Shown in pieces: positions 7,350 to 16,966 of a stretch of DNA of 18,353 bases (positions are counted from its first letter, which is position 1; each line of letters starts with the position of its first letter). Origin of the DNA: Pinguiococcus pyrenoidosus (Eukaryota; Sar; Pinguiophyceae; Pinguiochrysidales; Pinguiochrysidaceae); contig JAAMXY010000407.1 of NCBI GenBank assembly GCA_019677205.1, positions 1 to 18,353 of the forward strand. The letters run 5' to 3'. The position numbers were made by a program, and so were the translations under genes. A model generated the notes under the pieces. It was given only the letters and a program-made list of their open reading frames with translations. It did not search any database and had not been told where the DNA came from.

Positions 7350-9062
7350 TTACGATACCGTGCAGAACTCAAAATGGTCTGGGAACGTGGCGGACTGAAT
7401 TGGCAGAGATACATCCCGGCCATGCGCTGCTTGGCTGGCCCATAGAGCGCAGGACGCGGGCAGCGATCTGCGGAATTGCAGCACTCGTTCAACAAGCGGA
7501 TGACTGGCATTGAAAAGCCGGAGCATCTGAGCCTCGGAAAAGACTGGCGGCGGCGTAGAACCGTAGGGGTTGACGGCGATGCTCGAAGGCTGCGTCACCG
7601 GAAAGGCGGGTCCGACCGGCGAGCCGTCTTTGTATTCCAGTTGCGGATTCGGGATGGAACGACACAGCCTGGATTTCCCCAGGGGTGTCAGCGCGTCTCT
7701 CAAGAATGCCGCCGGCCTGATGAAGTTGCTTCCCTCGTGCGCGGTGTGGCTGCCTCGCTGCGTGTTGGTCGCGATCACGCCTGGAAATAGCAGCCTCTCG
7801 GAGTTGATGAGCATCGCACTCAACATGTTGATGATGTACTGGCAGTAGAAGAACGACTCGTCGTCGAGGTCCTCCACATACGGGAGCAAGATGGCCGCCG
7901 CGCTGCGATGGTACGAGTTGAAGATGGCATCAAAGGCAAAGTGCGCCGTCAACGCCCTGTCACCGTCCGCTGGGCTCATGAAGCGCGAGCTTGAGTCCGG
8001 CGCCGCGTACGCGAGGATTGGCTGACGCTCCCTAAGAAAGGCCTGCCAGCATCTGAACGCAATGAGGAATGTCTTCTCCGCTTCAAGACGCCTCTCTGGA
8101 CTACACTGTCGGGCGGGGACAAGCTTCGCGTCCTCGTCGAGGAGAGTGTAGTACTCGTAGTTTGCCGTCTCCATGGCCGTTTGTAGGAGCAAATTCCGCC
8201 CTGCAGCCCAGAGGATCCCCGGCGACGCGATGTGATGTTTCGCATACGTGGTGGGATCTCCCCCCCATGTAAGGACGAAAACGTCGCAATCGGCGTCTGG
8301 GTTCCCGCACCACTCCTGCGCTTGGTAGCTGCTCTGGATGTCTTTGCCCATGATGAGATACGCGAAGCGCGGTCTCCCCTGCGCGCCAAGTCCTGCTTCA
8401 AGGCAACGAAACGGGCTGAAGCCGAAAGCCCAGCGCTGCATCTCGTCCCAAAGGGCGTCGTATAGCGGGTCCAGAGCGGCGCCCCACTCGGGCGCTGTGA
8501 CCGAACGATACTCAAAGTCGTCGAACACGTCCGTCGCGACGCCCAAGAACTCCGCAACCGGTCCGGGGTCCGCCTGAATGGACTCGAGCGACGCTACCTT
8601 GACATGCTCTCTCTGAGACCAGATCTCGAAGTGCTTGCGAACGCCGAAGAGATCTTCGCCTCGTCTGGCCGCCAAACTGATGTACTTGTAGAGCGAGTTG
8701 CAGGAGTCGATGGCTTCCTGGTCCGCAGTGCCCAACTTGGCCATCTGAATCTGCGCCCAGCCCCGGCGGTAGTGACTTTGGATCGCATGTCTCGCCTCGC
8801 CAACCACGTACAGCACCTTCTCCCCATCGTGCATAAGCGAGTGCTTAAGGTTGTCCACGTCCATTCGGTTGTTCGCCACCGCGCCGGGGGCGCGGACAGA
8901 CAGGTACTGCATCAAGAACGACGTCCCCACGCCGCCCACGGACACCACGCGGACGCCCTTCGTGTACTCCTCCGCGCTCGTCAGTCTCTGTTCATGACCT
9001 ACCCAGACCAGCGCGCCCAAGGCAAAGGTGCGAAGTGCGCGAGCCGCGAACACCTTGCTCAT
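7350..9062 (-). CDS. Sulfotransferase-like / GT-A glycosyltransferase-like fusion protein
   Basis: A 570-residue protein in one frame; the stop is TAA (complement of 7350-7352). ATG at 9062 is the only Met near the front; the frame stays open upstream to about 9275 but begins there with GTG. Residues 4-22 form a hydrophobic stretch after a basic start (signal peptide or anchor), suggesting the secretory pathway. Residues about 37-185 look sulfotransferase-like: a glycine loop VGGVGTSFL (42-50), a beta strand KVLYVV with Arg91 nearby, and a region resembling the usual C-terminal 'E-x-I...P...V..FLG' stretch (160-174). The loop lacks the usual basic residue. Residues about 230-450 look like a GT-A glycosyltransferase: CDVFVLTWGG (259-268), GRN followed by LLDEDAKL (307-314), where D309-E-D311 would be the metal-binding DxD. 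It faces the giant gene tail to tail and shares its domain types. The family is not recognised with certainty and the acceptor is unknown. Confidence 0.75.
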   Translation of the reverse strand: MSKVFAARALRTFALGALVWVGHEQRLTSAEEYTKGVRVVSVGGVGTSFLMQYLSVRAPGAVANNRMDVDNLKHSLMHDGEKVLYVVGEARHAIQSHYRRGWAQIQMAKLGTADQEAIDSCNSLYKYISLAARRGEDLFGVRKHFEIWSQREHVKVASLESIQADPGPVAEFLGVATDVFDDFEYRSVTAPEWGAALDPLYDALWDEMQRWAFGFSPFRCLEAGLGAQGRPRFAYLIMGKDIQSSYQAQEWCGNPDADCDVFVLTWGGDPTTYAKHHIASPGILWAAGRNLLLQTAMETANYEYYTLLDEDAKLVPARQCSPERRLEAEKTFLIAFRCWQAFLRERQPILAYAAPDSSSRFMSPADGDRALTAHFAFDAIFNSYHRSAAAILLPYVEDLDDESFFYCQYIINMLSAMLINSERLLFPGVIATNTQRGSHTAHEGSNFIRPAAFLRDALTPLGKSRLCRSIPNPQLEYKDGSPVGPAFPVTQPSSIAVNPYGSTPPPVFSEAQMLRLFNASHPLVERVLQFRRSLPASCALWASQAAHGRDVSLPIQSATFPDHFEFCTVS

Positions 9063-9820
9063 CTTGATCCGGTTGGCTTCTGCTCGCGGGAATGCCGAGT
9101 CTTCGTCCGCCGAGACGAAGCTTCTCGTGCACCTCGTGGAAACCTCGCGGTCTCCCCGCAGAAGAAGAGCCACAGTCCAGCGTCTAACGACGACGAAGGA
9201 AATGGCGAGGGTTTCCGCGCTGAATGGGCGATGGCAGGCAGTTGCTTTGGCGCCCCTCTCCTGGAAGGGGAACACCGAAGGGTTCTGCCCATACTACTGC
9301 ACAGCATTATTTTCATCCATTGTACCACCATGAAAATGAAGCTAGGGATACTGTACGATGCGTGCGGCCCCACCTGACGGACCGACGCGTGACAGACTGG
9401 CGTTGGACGTGGGCAGGAGGTATAAGGCATGAGGCTTGACGGCACGACGGCACGACGTACGTAGGTATTGTAGCAGGTGGTACTGGACTTCCCTCGTTGC
9501 CAAGGTCAAATCAAATACAGTACCATAGTATCGATAGGCTACGATCTAAACTACGTAGAAACAGTCTCAGGACTGTTATAGAACTATTCGCTTTTCGGGG
9601 ACATCTGCTCACCTGCGCTACCGTCGTACTCCAAGGAAACCCCTTCTATTAAGGTTACAGCACAGTACTCGTATAAAGTATTATTTAAAGTATTTTTAAA
9701 TAAAAGAAAAATCAAACGGAGAATCCCTCTTTGTTTTCACCACCGTTGATTTGGACGGCGCTGAGCGCCAGTATTTCCCGCGTAACACAGCTTGTGGCGC
9801 CGCGCGCCGCAGTCTGGCAG
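9063..9820. promoter_or_regulatory. Divergent intergenic region with AT-rich putative promoter
   Basis: The spacer between two divergent starts. Its left third is GC-rich and open in the frame of the minus-strand gene, so it may be that gene's leader. From about 9460 to 9720 composition falls sharply to AT-rich, ending in a run of TA/TTTAAA elements. TATAAA at 9672-9677 lies 144-149 bases before ATG 9821 and could be a core promoter element. GGCACGAC is doubled at about 9441-9456, followed by the palindromic ACGTACGTA. No transcript start can be placed from the sequence, and the promoter role is inference. Confidence 0.4.
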
Positions 9821-12800
9821 ATGGACGCGCTTCCGCAGCACGCTGTGTACGCGGCGCTGTCGTCAGCTCTCACGGGGACAGCGCTTCAGACGGCGGATCT
9901 TGAGGGGCTGGAAAGCACCCTGCTGCGAGCTCACGCTCTCCTGGTCGCTCCAGACCCACTCGCACATCCGAGGCAAGATGCTCGGGAGCGCGCGGCCATG
10001 GAGAGTGGCGAAGCAGCCGTGTTGGGCAAGAAGCTGAAGCTGAATGACGCGCAAAAGCGGCAGATCGCGAAGATGAGCGACGAGCTGCAGCTGAGCGAGA
10101 GCATCTGTCTGGATTTCTGGGCCACTGTCTCCAAGGAAGCAGATCGGCGCTGGCTGGAGCTTCGACTCTCGCTGCCCGCGAATGCTCTCAGGTAGCCCCT
10201 TTTGGCCAGGTTCCAAGTCAAGAAAGTCGGGAATGGAGAACGAGCCTTCAAAACCTTGCCTCTTCGCATGCGTCGTAGGTTTGACATCCCGCTCGCCGCC
10301 CGGCAGCTGTACTACTACGAGCGGAGCTGTGGGCTACTGGCCGTGAGGGAGGTGCTGAAGGGACGGCTGGACCCCAGTGTCGCGCCGAGGCTTGGAGCGC
10401 TGCTGCACAAAGAAGCGAACCGGCTGCTCCGCGATGGCTTGGCGGCAAACCTGATAAGCATCGTGCGCAACTTGAGCTACGAGATAAAGGCCACCGTCGA
10501 ACGTCCAGTGCCAACGGCCGCCACTCCCCAGGCCAGCGAAGGTATGCTCGTTATCAAGGCGACTTTGAAAGCCTCGTGATCAGCAGGAGGCTGCTTCAAG
10601 TGTCTCTTTTGGAACTCAGAAACTTCGCACTTGGCATGCCTTAGATGCTCTGCTGGAGGGCCCATCAGCAGAACAACGCCGGAGGACCCGCATCGGGTTC
10701 CTGACAAACATGCTGATCGAGGCCGCAGAGGCTTTGTTCTACGTCTTTTACGCCACGCAGGCAACTTCCGACGACGTGTACGACCTACTGAGCCTTCTGG
10801 AGCTCCTTGGCGACTTCTCGGAAGGCTACAAAACGAAGCAAGACGCGGACGAGGCTCAATCGGGGAGCGTCCAAGCAGGGTGCGCGGGCTTCTCGGCGCT
10901 TTGCGTGTGCCTGGCTGCTTTCGCGTGCGCCCTCGACCAGAAGCACGAACTCCTTGATCGGGCTACGGAGGAGGCCAATCCCTTCGGGATCGGAAACGCG
11001 CTTCTTCCGCCTCATGACGCAAGTCCCAACCCAGACTCGTCAAAGGAAGCCTTTGCAAATGCCGTACTTGAGAGGTAAGCTAGGCATGAGCCGGGGAAAG
11101 CTCGTGTGCAGACTCGGGATGCAGATGCCTCGAAGTGAAGTCGCGCTTGGGAGCAAAATAGCGCTGATGCTGGATACTGCCGCTACTGCGGCTACTGCCG
11201 CTGTACAGGACGACGAACAAGAGCTGGCAGCATACCGGTGTCCAGGCCTTCTGCAGCATCGTGGTGGGTCTCTTCCTCACGTCAAGTCGAATCGACGAAG
11301 GCACCATCAATGAACGGGTGAAGAGGGCGTACAGCAAGGGCCTGGAGCTGCGTGCTTTCAGCTTTATCGCCGGGCCGCTTCTACTTGCTCTTCGGAGCCT
11401 GCATGGGATCACGGAAGAAGCCGTGGCGCTTGTACCGCTCTGTGTAGGCGTGCTCGGAGAGATCATCGTGAACGTCACCGAGGCCGACGAGCTCTTGGTG
11501 GCCGCGAGCGAGTGCTGCACGCAAGGTTGCACCATCCCTTCCTCCTGGGGCGGCGGCTTCATCCCGCCAACGATCACCGTGTGGCGGGCATTGCATGTCG
11601 AGATGGCCGAGACGATCGCGACCTCTAGGCCGCAGATGATTCAGCAAGAAGACGTGCAGCTCTTCCGGCGCCCAGATCTCCTGGATGACGTGATCGACGC
11701 GTGTGTGAATCTCATTAACCTCACCATTCACCTGGAGTCACACTTGCTGGTGCAGATGCCTTCCATTGGTCAGAAGTTTCTCTCCAGCGGACACCCAAGA
11801 AAGTTTCTCCAGGTGCTAAACGAGGCGGTCGAGCGGGAGAGCAACCTGTTATGCCAGTATTTGAAGATGCTGACCGCGGTGGCGAACGTAAGCACAACCA
11901 CCGCGTTCCATGTGTACTGCTTCCTGTGCGGCGACGGAGGACTGAAACAAGGGGGTGTATCCTGGAGCATGCTTCATGCGAGTCTCCGCGAAGCAGCAGC
12001 ATTTCTGGCCCCCCCTACGTCGGATGGAGCAGCGTCCGGGCACGAGGTGCACAGCGGAGCAATCAACGTCACGACCAGAGAAGGCGAGGATCCGTCGCAG
12101 TACAGAACCCTCCCTGAGAACGACCTTGAGACTCTCGTGCGGATCTGCAACCTCATTCAAGCGCTCGCTCACAGCGTTGACGTGCGCCAGTCGATGCTGA
12201 AGGCTCCCCCCGCTGGACAGCCGAGCATGTTCGGCGCTCCGGAACCCGTGGAAGCGCTCCTGTGGCTGCTCGTGAGGCCGGTTCCGCCCTACCTCAAAGG
12301 TTCGATCTTCAAGGCCCTCGCGGCCTTTACCTTCGAGAGCCGGCTCGCGAGAGGCATATTTCAAGCCTTGAACGAAGCCCAGGTGCTCCCGAACAAGGGA
12401 TTGCCCTTAGCACTCACGCATCAAGCAGCCAAAAAGGCGGTAGCCAATCAGGCTTCAACGCCACAGGGGATTCTGCTGGAGTTGGAAGGGATCGAGAGCG
12501 CCTCGGGGACGTACCCCAGCATCGACGGCTTCGTCGTGCTTCTACACACGCTAGTTGAGCATGGCGCTGTGCTCGGAGCAGAGCTGAATCCCAAGCATGC
12601 GTCGTTGCAGTCCTTGCTCGACTTCCTCCTGGACAACGTGCTTCTGAAAAGCGAGGGGCGCTACTATCGGGAAAGGAGGATGGGAGAGAAGTTCAAGATC
12701 GTCGCCCGCATTTTGAACCTCTTCTTGACCGTGCTCAAGTACTACCCGCTGGGCAACCCAGACGACCAAAGGGAGGACTCCAAGCTGAGGAAGATGGAAA

Positions 12801-15800
12801 TCGACGAATGCGAGAGGGACTTCAAAGGCAACGGCACGCCCAAGTCCGCGGGCTACTGGCTCATGATGCAGATCCTTGGAGGCGGACCTCTGCTACGCTT
12901 CTTGGTCGACTCGCTTGTAACGCAAGGCGATGGCGTAGCTGGCCTGATGAGGGAATCGAAAGTGCAGTGCCAAGCAGCTCTCTGGGCGGCGATCACCTAC
13001 TCCCTGACGGACAGCGCGGCCTTGCATTCGCAGGCGACCTTTTCCGTGAGCGACCTGCACCAACAGCTCAAGTACAGCCTCGGAACCCCTTTGAGGCAGG
13101 AAGACTTCCCCAATTGGCAGTGCTGGAGGGAGGAGGCGATTGCCGCCGGCTTAGGTAATCAGCGCGCATCGCGTCCTAGGCGGAAACGCTGCCGCTCCTC
13201 ACATCTCTTCAACCCCGTCGTCCATGCCTACAGAGCTGCTCGTGGCGGCGGCAGAGCGACAGGCCAACTTCGTCGAGAGGCTGCGGCGAAGTCCCAACCT
13301 CGAAGCCATCCTGCATATCAACCCGAATCCGAATCCCCTGGCCTTGGCACAGCTGCTCATGGAGGAGCCGAACTGGCGCAGCTGGGAGTCCAGCCAGAAG
13401 CCGCATGGCTCCCACGGCTTGGGCCTTGGCTTTGGGATGGCACCCCGGGGGGGGCGGGCGCTCATTGTCAAGTGCTACGGTGCCAGCGTGGATCAAGCAG
13501 CTGCGTCCCCAGTGCTGGGGCTAGACGCGGCGAGAGACTACAGCGCTCGCGTTCCCGTTCTGCGCAGCTTGGTTGAGTACGTCAAGTTTCGCAAGGGAGG
13601 CCACGATCAGAAGGCCCACCGAATCCCGCTGCAGAGCCTTAAGCTTCTTCACAGTATCTCTGGTGGCATCGACAGCGCCCGACTTGTGAGCCTCTTCCAC
13701 ATCCCTTCCCGTGGGGAAGGCCACAGAGGCGCTCCAGATCTGGTCGACGACTTCATCAACGGCCTGTTGACCAGAGAGCATCACGAGGAGACACCCATTG
13801 GGTCTGCCGTGAAAGCGTCCGCAGGATTCGCCGCCGGTACTGAGCTCGACTTCTTCGGCCTCACCGCCTCCGCGGGCACCTCGGAGTTTGTCACGCTGCG
13901 CGAGCTCATTCTAGATCTGATCATCGAGAACATGGACGCGCCGTTCCCAAATCTGTCTCACAGTCTCTTGGGCCTTGCGACGGCCGACAGCGCTGGGGTG
14001 ACTAGCGCTGGGAGGGGCCTCGGCCCACCTGTTCCGGGATGCCCCAGGCACTGCTTCGACGCCATTCTGGAGATGTTGGAGCCCGGCGGGGTGAATTCCG
14101 CGTTTAGTGACCCCAAGGTAGCGGAAAAGGCGTTCCGCGTCATCCTCCAGCTGCTCCAGCTACGGCTGGAGCCGGTGTCTCGCATCCTGAGAAGCAGGAG
14201 CGTCGATTTTTTCCCGAGCATGCTGATGTACGTCGCGTCCTGGGAGTATGACGGCTTGGCGAGTTCCTTCTTCCGCCGACTCTGCTTGGGCCATGTGCTG
14301 AGAGCATGCAGCATCGATCTGCATGCGCGTGGCGTTAGCGACGATCCGGATGTGGGCGGGGAGGCGGCGGCTCGACTCGTTCACATGCTGTTGGATGTTG
14401 CGCCCGAGTCGCTGGGGAGAGACACGTCCTTTTCAGGGGATCTGGAAGGCTCCAGGACGAATCTGGCGCAGCACTGTCTGCTTCTGCGGCTTCTCCACCG
14501 GATACCTCTCCTCGAAGAGGCTGGTTTGGCTAGCGCGCGAGCTCCAAGCCCCATCACCCGGGACATCCTCGAGAGCTGCAGCAGAACGGGTGGCGTGGCT
14601 GCGGAGTTCGGTGTATCGTCCGACCTCGGCTTCGGGCTTGATCAGCGCTTCCGTTTCATCGACCTGGAGGCGCTTGCCGAGCATCTCTACCAAGTCCTTC
14701 CTACGCAGCAGCCAGCTGGTCAGGGACTAGCCCTGACGCCCGGAGGCCTTGCGGGCGCTTCCAACGGGGAGTCCATGAGAAGCGCGCTGAACTGGGCCAA
14801 TGCTTGGAACGAGTTCAGCGGGCGCGCCTTGGCGTCGGGCTATGCTCTGGAGTGCCACCGAGTCCTTGTGGAGGTGGTCATGACGTCGTGCCGCTCGCTG
14901 CTGCACCCAACGATCTTGGGGTCTGTGTCCGTCCCTTCGAGCCGGACGCTTGACTCCGGGCGGTTGCTTTTGCTGCTGGCCTTGGGCCTTGGGAATCACA
15001 TCTGCGATCATGTTGACCGGGCAGACGTCTCTCTCCTGGAGCCTCCCAGCCGAGCCCTCCTGAGCGTGGTGGGATCCATGCGGCTTCCTGATCCAAGGGC
15101 ATCGGTGGAAAGCCTGGGACCTGGGAGGACGCAGCAGCTGCTGCGCGACCTGTGCAAGGCTCTTCTTCATGGGCAGGGCTCCAGCGAGGCGTTTCGAGGG
15201 AACCTGACGGCTGCCCTTGTCCAATGTCTACGCCTCACGCAAGGGCCCTCTGCGTTGATCGGAGAGGGCGAGCAGGGCGAGCAGGGCGGGCACAGCATCT
15301 CGCGACTGCTTGCGGAGAACCGCCGCCTGAACAATCAGGTGCTATCCTCGGTGGTGGAGCCGCTCACGCACGTGCTGATGAAAGACGCCCTGAGCGCCTC
15401 GCTGGTGTACCAAAGCGTCGCGGTCTCAGCTTTGACCCTCATGCTCGAGGCATTCTCGTCACGTGAAGTGGCACCCGTCTCTCATGCCAGAAGCCTTGAC
15501 GGCATGCTCGCGGTGCAAGGCATGCGAAAGCCGGAGGGCTTGTCTGCGAGAGCCACCGAGCTCACCAGGGCCATGCTGCAAGTCTTCGCGCGGCATGGTT
15601 TCGTCGTCATGCTCGCAGATCGAGTGGAGGATCCCGTCAAGCGACCGGAATCGATGCAGATGATGCTTGTCCTGCTTTCAAGGATCGCCAGCACGATCGA
15701 CGGCACCCAGATGCTGCTTGACACTGGCCTCGTCGCCAAGCTGGTGCGTGCGGATCTCTTCGGTGACACCACGTCCATATTTCCCCCGGATGGCATGGCA

Positions 15801-16841
15801 TTTGATGATCGATCGCATCTAAAAGCGCAAGCAGACGCCGCTGCCCAGTCCCAGGTGGAGACGCTGACCCTCGCGCTCGGCTTCCTGAACGTCATGTTGT
15901 CCAAGAGAGGCGTGGATCCGTCGCTCCATGCGGATGTCTGCGCTTTCCTGTGTGCGCGGAGCGAGCTTGTCCTACAGGTGTTCCGGGGACGAGATCGTAG
16001 CCTGCGGGCGATGAAGGTGTCCGCGGAGGTGGCTGCGCTTCTGATGCACCTGTCGGGGGACATGGACCTGTACCTCAAGGGCCTGGGCCGGCTCGGGGAC
16101 AGTCTGTACACGACGGCCATCGCGTTTGCGACCAATCTCGGTCGCAGCCCTCTGCCTTCCTTGGACGTGGTGTCCGATGCCCGGGTGCTTGCGTATGCCG
16201 ATCCGGACTTGAGTCGGACGCCATCCTGGTGGGCGTCTGTGAAGCCGACGACAGCTCGCGAGCGCCTGCGGGATGAAACTCCCGCCGTTAGCCCGATCTC
16301 GAAAGGGAGCCGGAGGACTGGCGAGGGAATGGATCCACTCGACTCTTGGACACTCTTTGACTGGGACAAGCTGCTGATGAGCCAGCGACTGCTCTCGAGA
16401 TTGCTTGGGTACTTGAGACGAGCGGGGTACGATTCAGAGAGCAAGGGCGATTCGACAGGCGGATCGCGACTTGGCTTGAAGCCGCCCATGGCAGAGCTGC
16501 TGCCAGTACTAAACAGCCTTAGCCTCGCCTTGGTAGCCATCTCCCGCGGAGGAGGCGCAGAGCAGTCAGCCATTCAAGCGGAAGCGAAAGAGGTGGGAGC
16601 CCCTCAGCAGCGAGCACGCTCGACGTCGACTTCCGTGGCGAGCCTCGAGTGGCATCTTACGTATGAGATTGAAGCATTGACAGCGATCATCTACCGTGGA
16701 GCGCTGGCATCCACAGAGCAGGAGCTTCTTTCCCATCAGGCTACCGCGGTGAGATCGATCGATGCGTTGCTGAATGCGGGTGTGCACCATGCGGTGTTGC
16801 ATACGTTCGCGAGGAAGCTGCGCGCGAAGTTCCAGATATAG
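9821..16841 (+). CDS. NUP205: Nup205/Nup192-type inner-ring scaffold nucleoporin (five exons)
   Basis: Join of 9821-10191, 10279-10541, 10645-11074, 11209-13154 and 13234-16841 gives 2205 residues; frames match at each junction. ATG 9821 is the first Met of exon 1 (the frame upstream begins with TTG). Nup205/Nup192 is an alpha-solenoid scaffold of the inner ring of the nuclear pore. Family features: an N-terminal LNDAQKRQIAKMSDEL helix (residues 74-89), LYYYER at 134-139, SWQHTGVQAF just after the third intron, VSWSMLHASL near 604 and LLWLLVRPVPPYLKG near 706. The rest is a long helical Leu/Ala-rich protein without predicted membrane segments, as expected of a solenoid. It is somewhat longer than human NUP205 (about 2010 residues). 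The C-terminal half (exon 5, about 1200 residues) is assigned mainly by continuity. The paralogue Nup188 is less likely because of the N-terminal motifs. The exact ends of intron 2 are uncertain. Confidence 0.82.
10192..10278 (+). other. Intron 1 of the nucleoporin gene (87 nt)
   Basis: GT-AG intron: CTCAG|GTAGCC at the donor and CGTAG|G at the acceptor. It is a multiple of three and carries an in-frame TAG at its first bases (10193-10195), which ends the exon 1 frame. Removal joins Ala-Leu-Arg to Phe-Asp-Ile-Pro and places LYYYER directly after the exon 1 helices. No other acceptor in the right phase gives a credible intron. Confidence 0.75.
10542..10644 (+). other. Intron 2 of the nucleoporin gene (103 nt, boundaries ambiguous)
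   Basis: The reading frame must shift between about 10530 and 10645. The canonical solution is donor GCGAAG|GTATGC and acceptor CCTTAG|ATGC, which joins Ser-Glu to Asp-Ala-Leu in phase. A competing solution is a 55-nt GC-AG intron at 10532-10586 (CAG|GCCAGC to CAG|GAG), which is also in phase and gives a protein 16 residues longer. I prefer GT-AG for parsimony. Confidence 0.5.
11075..11208 (+). other. Intron 3 of the nucleoporin gene (134 nt)
   Basis: Strong donor GAGAG|GTAAGC and acceptor CTGTACAG|G. The split codon AG|G restores Arg and continues into a SWQHTGVQAF segment typical of the family, which lies before the first start-like codon of the downstream open frame. Confidence 0.8.
13155..13233 (+). 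other. Intron 4 of the nucleoporin gene (79 nt)
   Basis: Donor CTTAG|GTAATC and acceptor GCCTACAG|AGCTG, with pyrimidine-rich sequence (CTCCTCACATCTCTTC) ahead of the acceptor. The codon G|AG gives Glu and joins AAGL to LLVAAAERQ in a continuous helical segment. Confidence 0.8.
15266..15290 (+). repeat. In-frame 9-nt tandem repeat encoding Gly-Glu-Gln
   Basis: GGGCGAGCA occurs twice (15266-15274, 15275-15283) and then partially, encoding GEQGEQGG inside the nucleoporin. The unit keeps the frame and probably lies in a surface loop between helices. Confidence 0.7.
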
Positions 16842-16966
16842 TCATGGCCAGGGCATTCCTGGTTGCCAAACACCTTCAGTTGCTTCCTGCGCCGCTCTGA
16901 TGGTTCTGGGTTTGCTGCCACCACCTCTTAGGGTGCTGGCCTTGGCCCAAGGATGGCTGGCCTGCG
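16842..16966. other. Convergent spacer between nucleoporin and kinase genes
   Basis: Only 125 bases separate the two stop codons, so the 3' untranslated regions of these convergent genes must be short or overlap. No polyadenylation hexamer was noticed. Confidence 0.5.

Noticed and set aside
10190-10211. Resemblance of the start of nucleoporin intron 1 (GTAGCC..TTTTGGC) to the dinoflagellate spliced leader as I remember it.
   Set aside because: The match is interrupted by a gap and mismatches and lies inside a gene between coding exons, not at a transcript 5' end. Chance similarity is more likely.
15482-16573. A 363-codon minus-strand frame opposite nucleoporin exon 5.
   Set aside because: Ser/Arg-rich composition typical of the antisense of a Leu/Ala-rich coding frame; no recognised motif.
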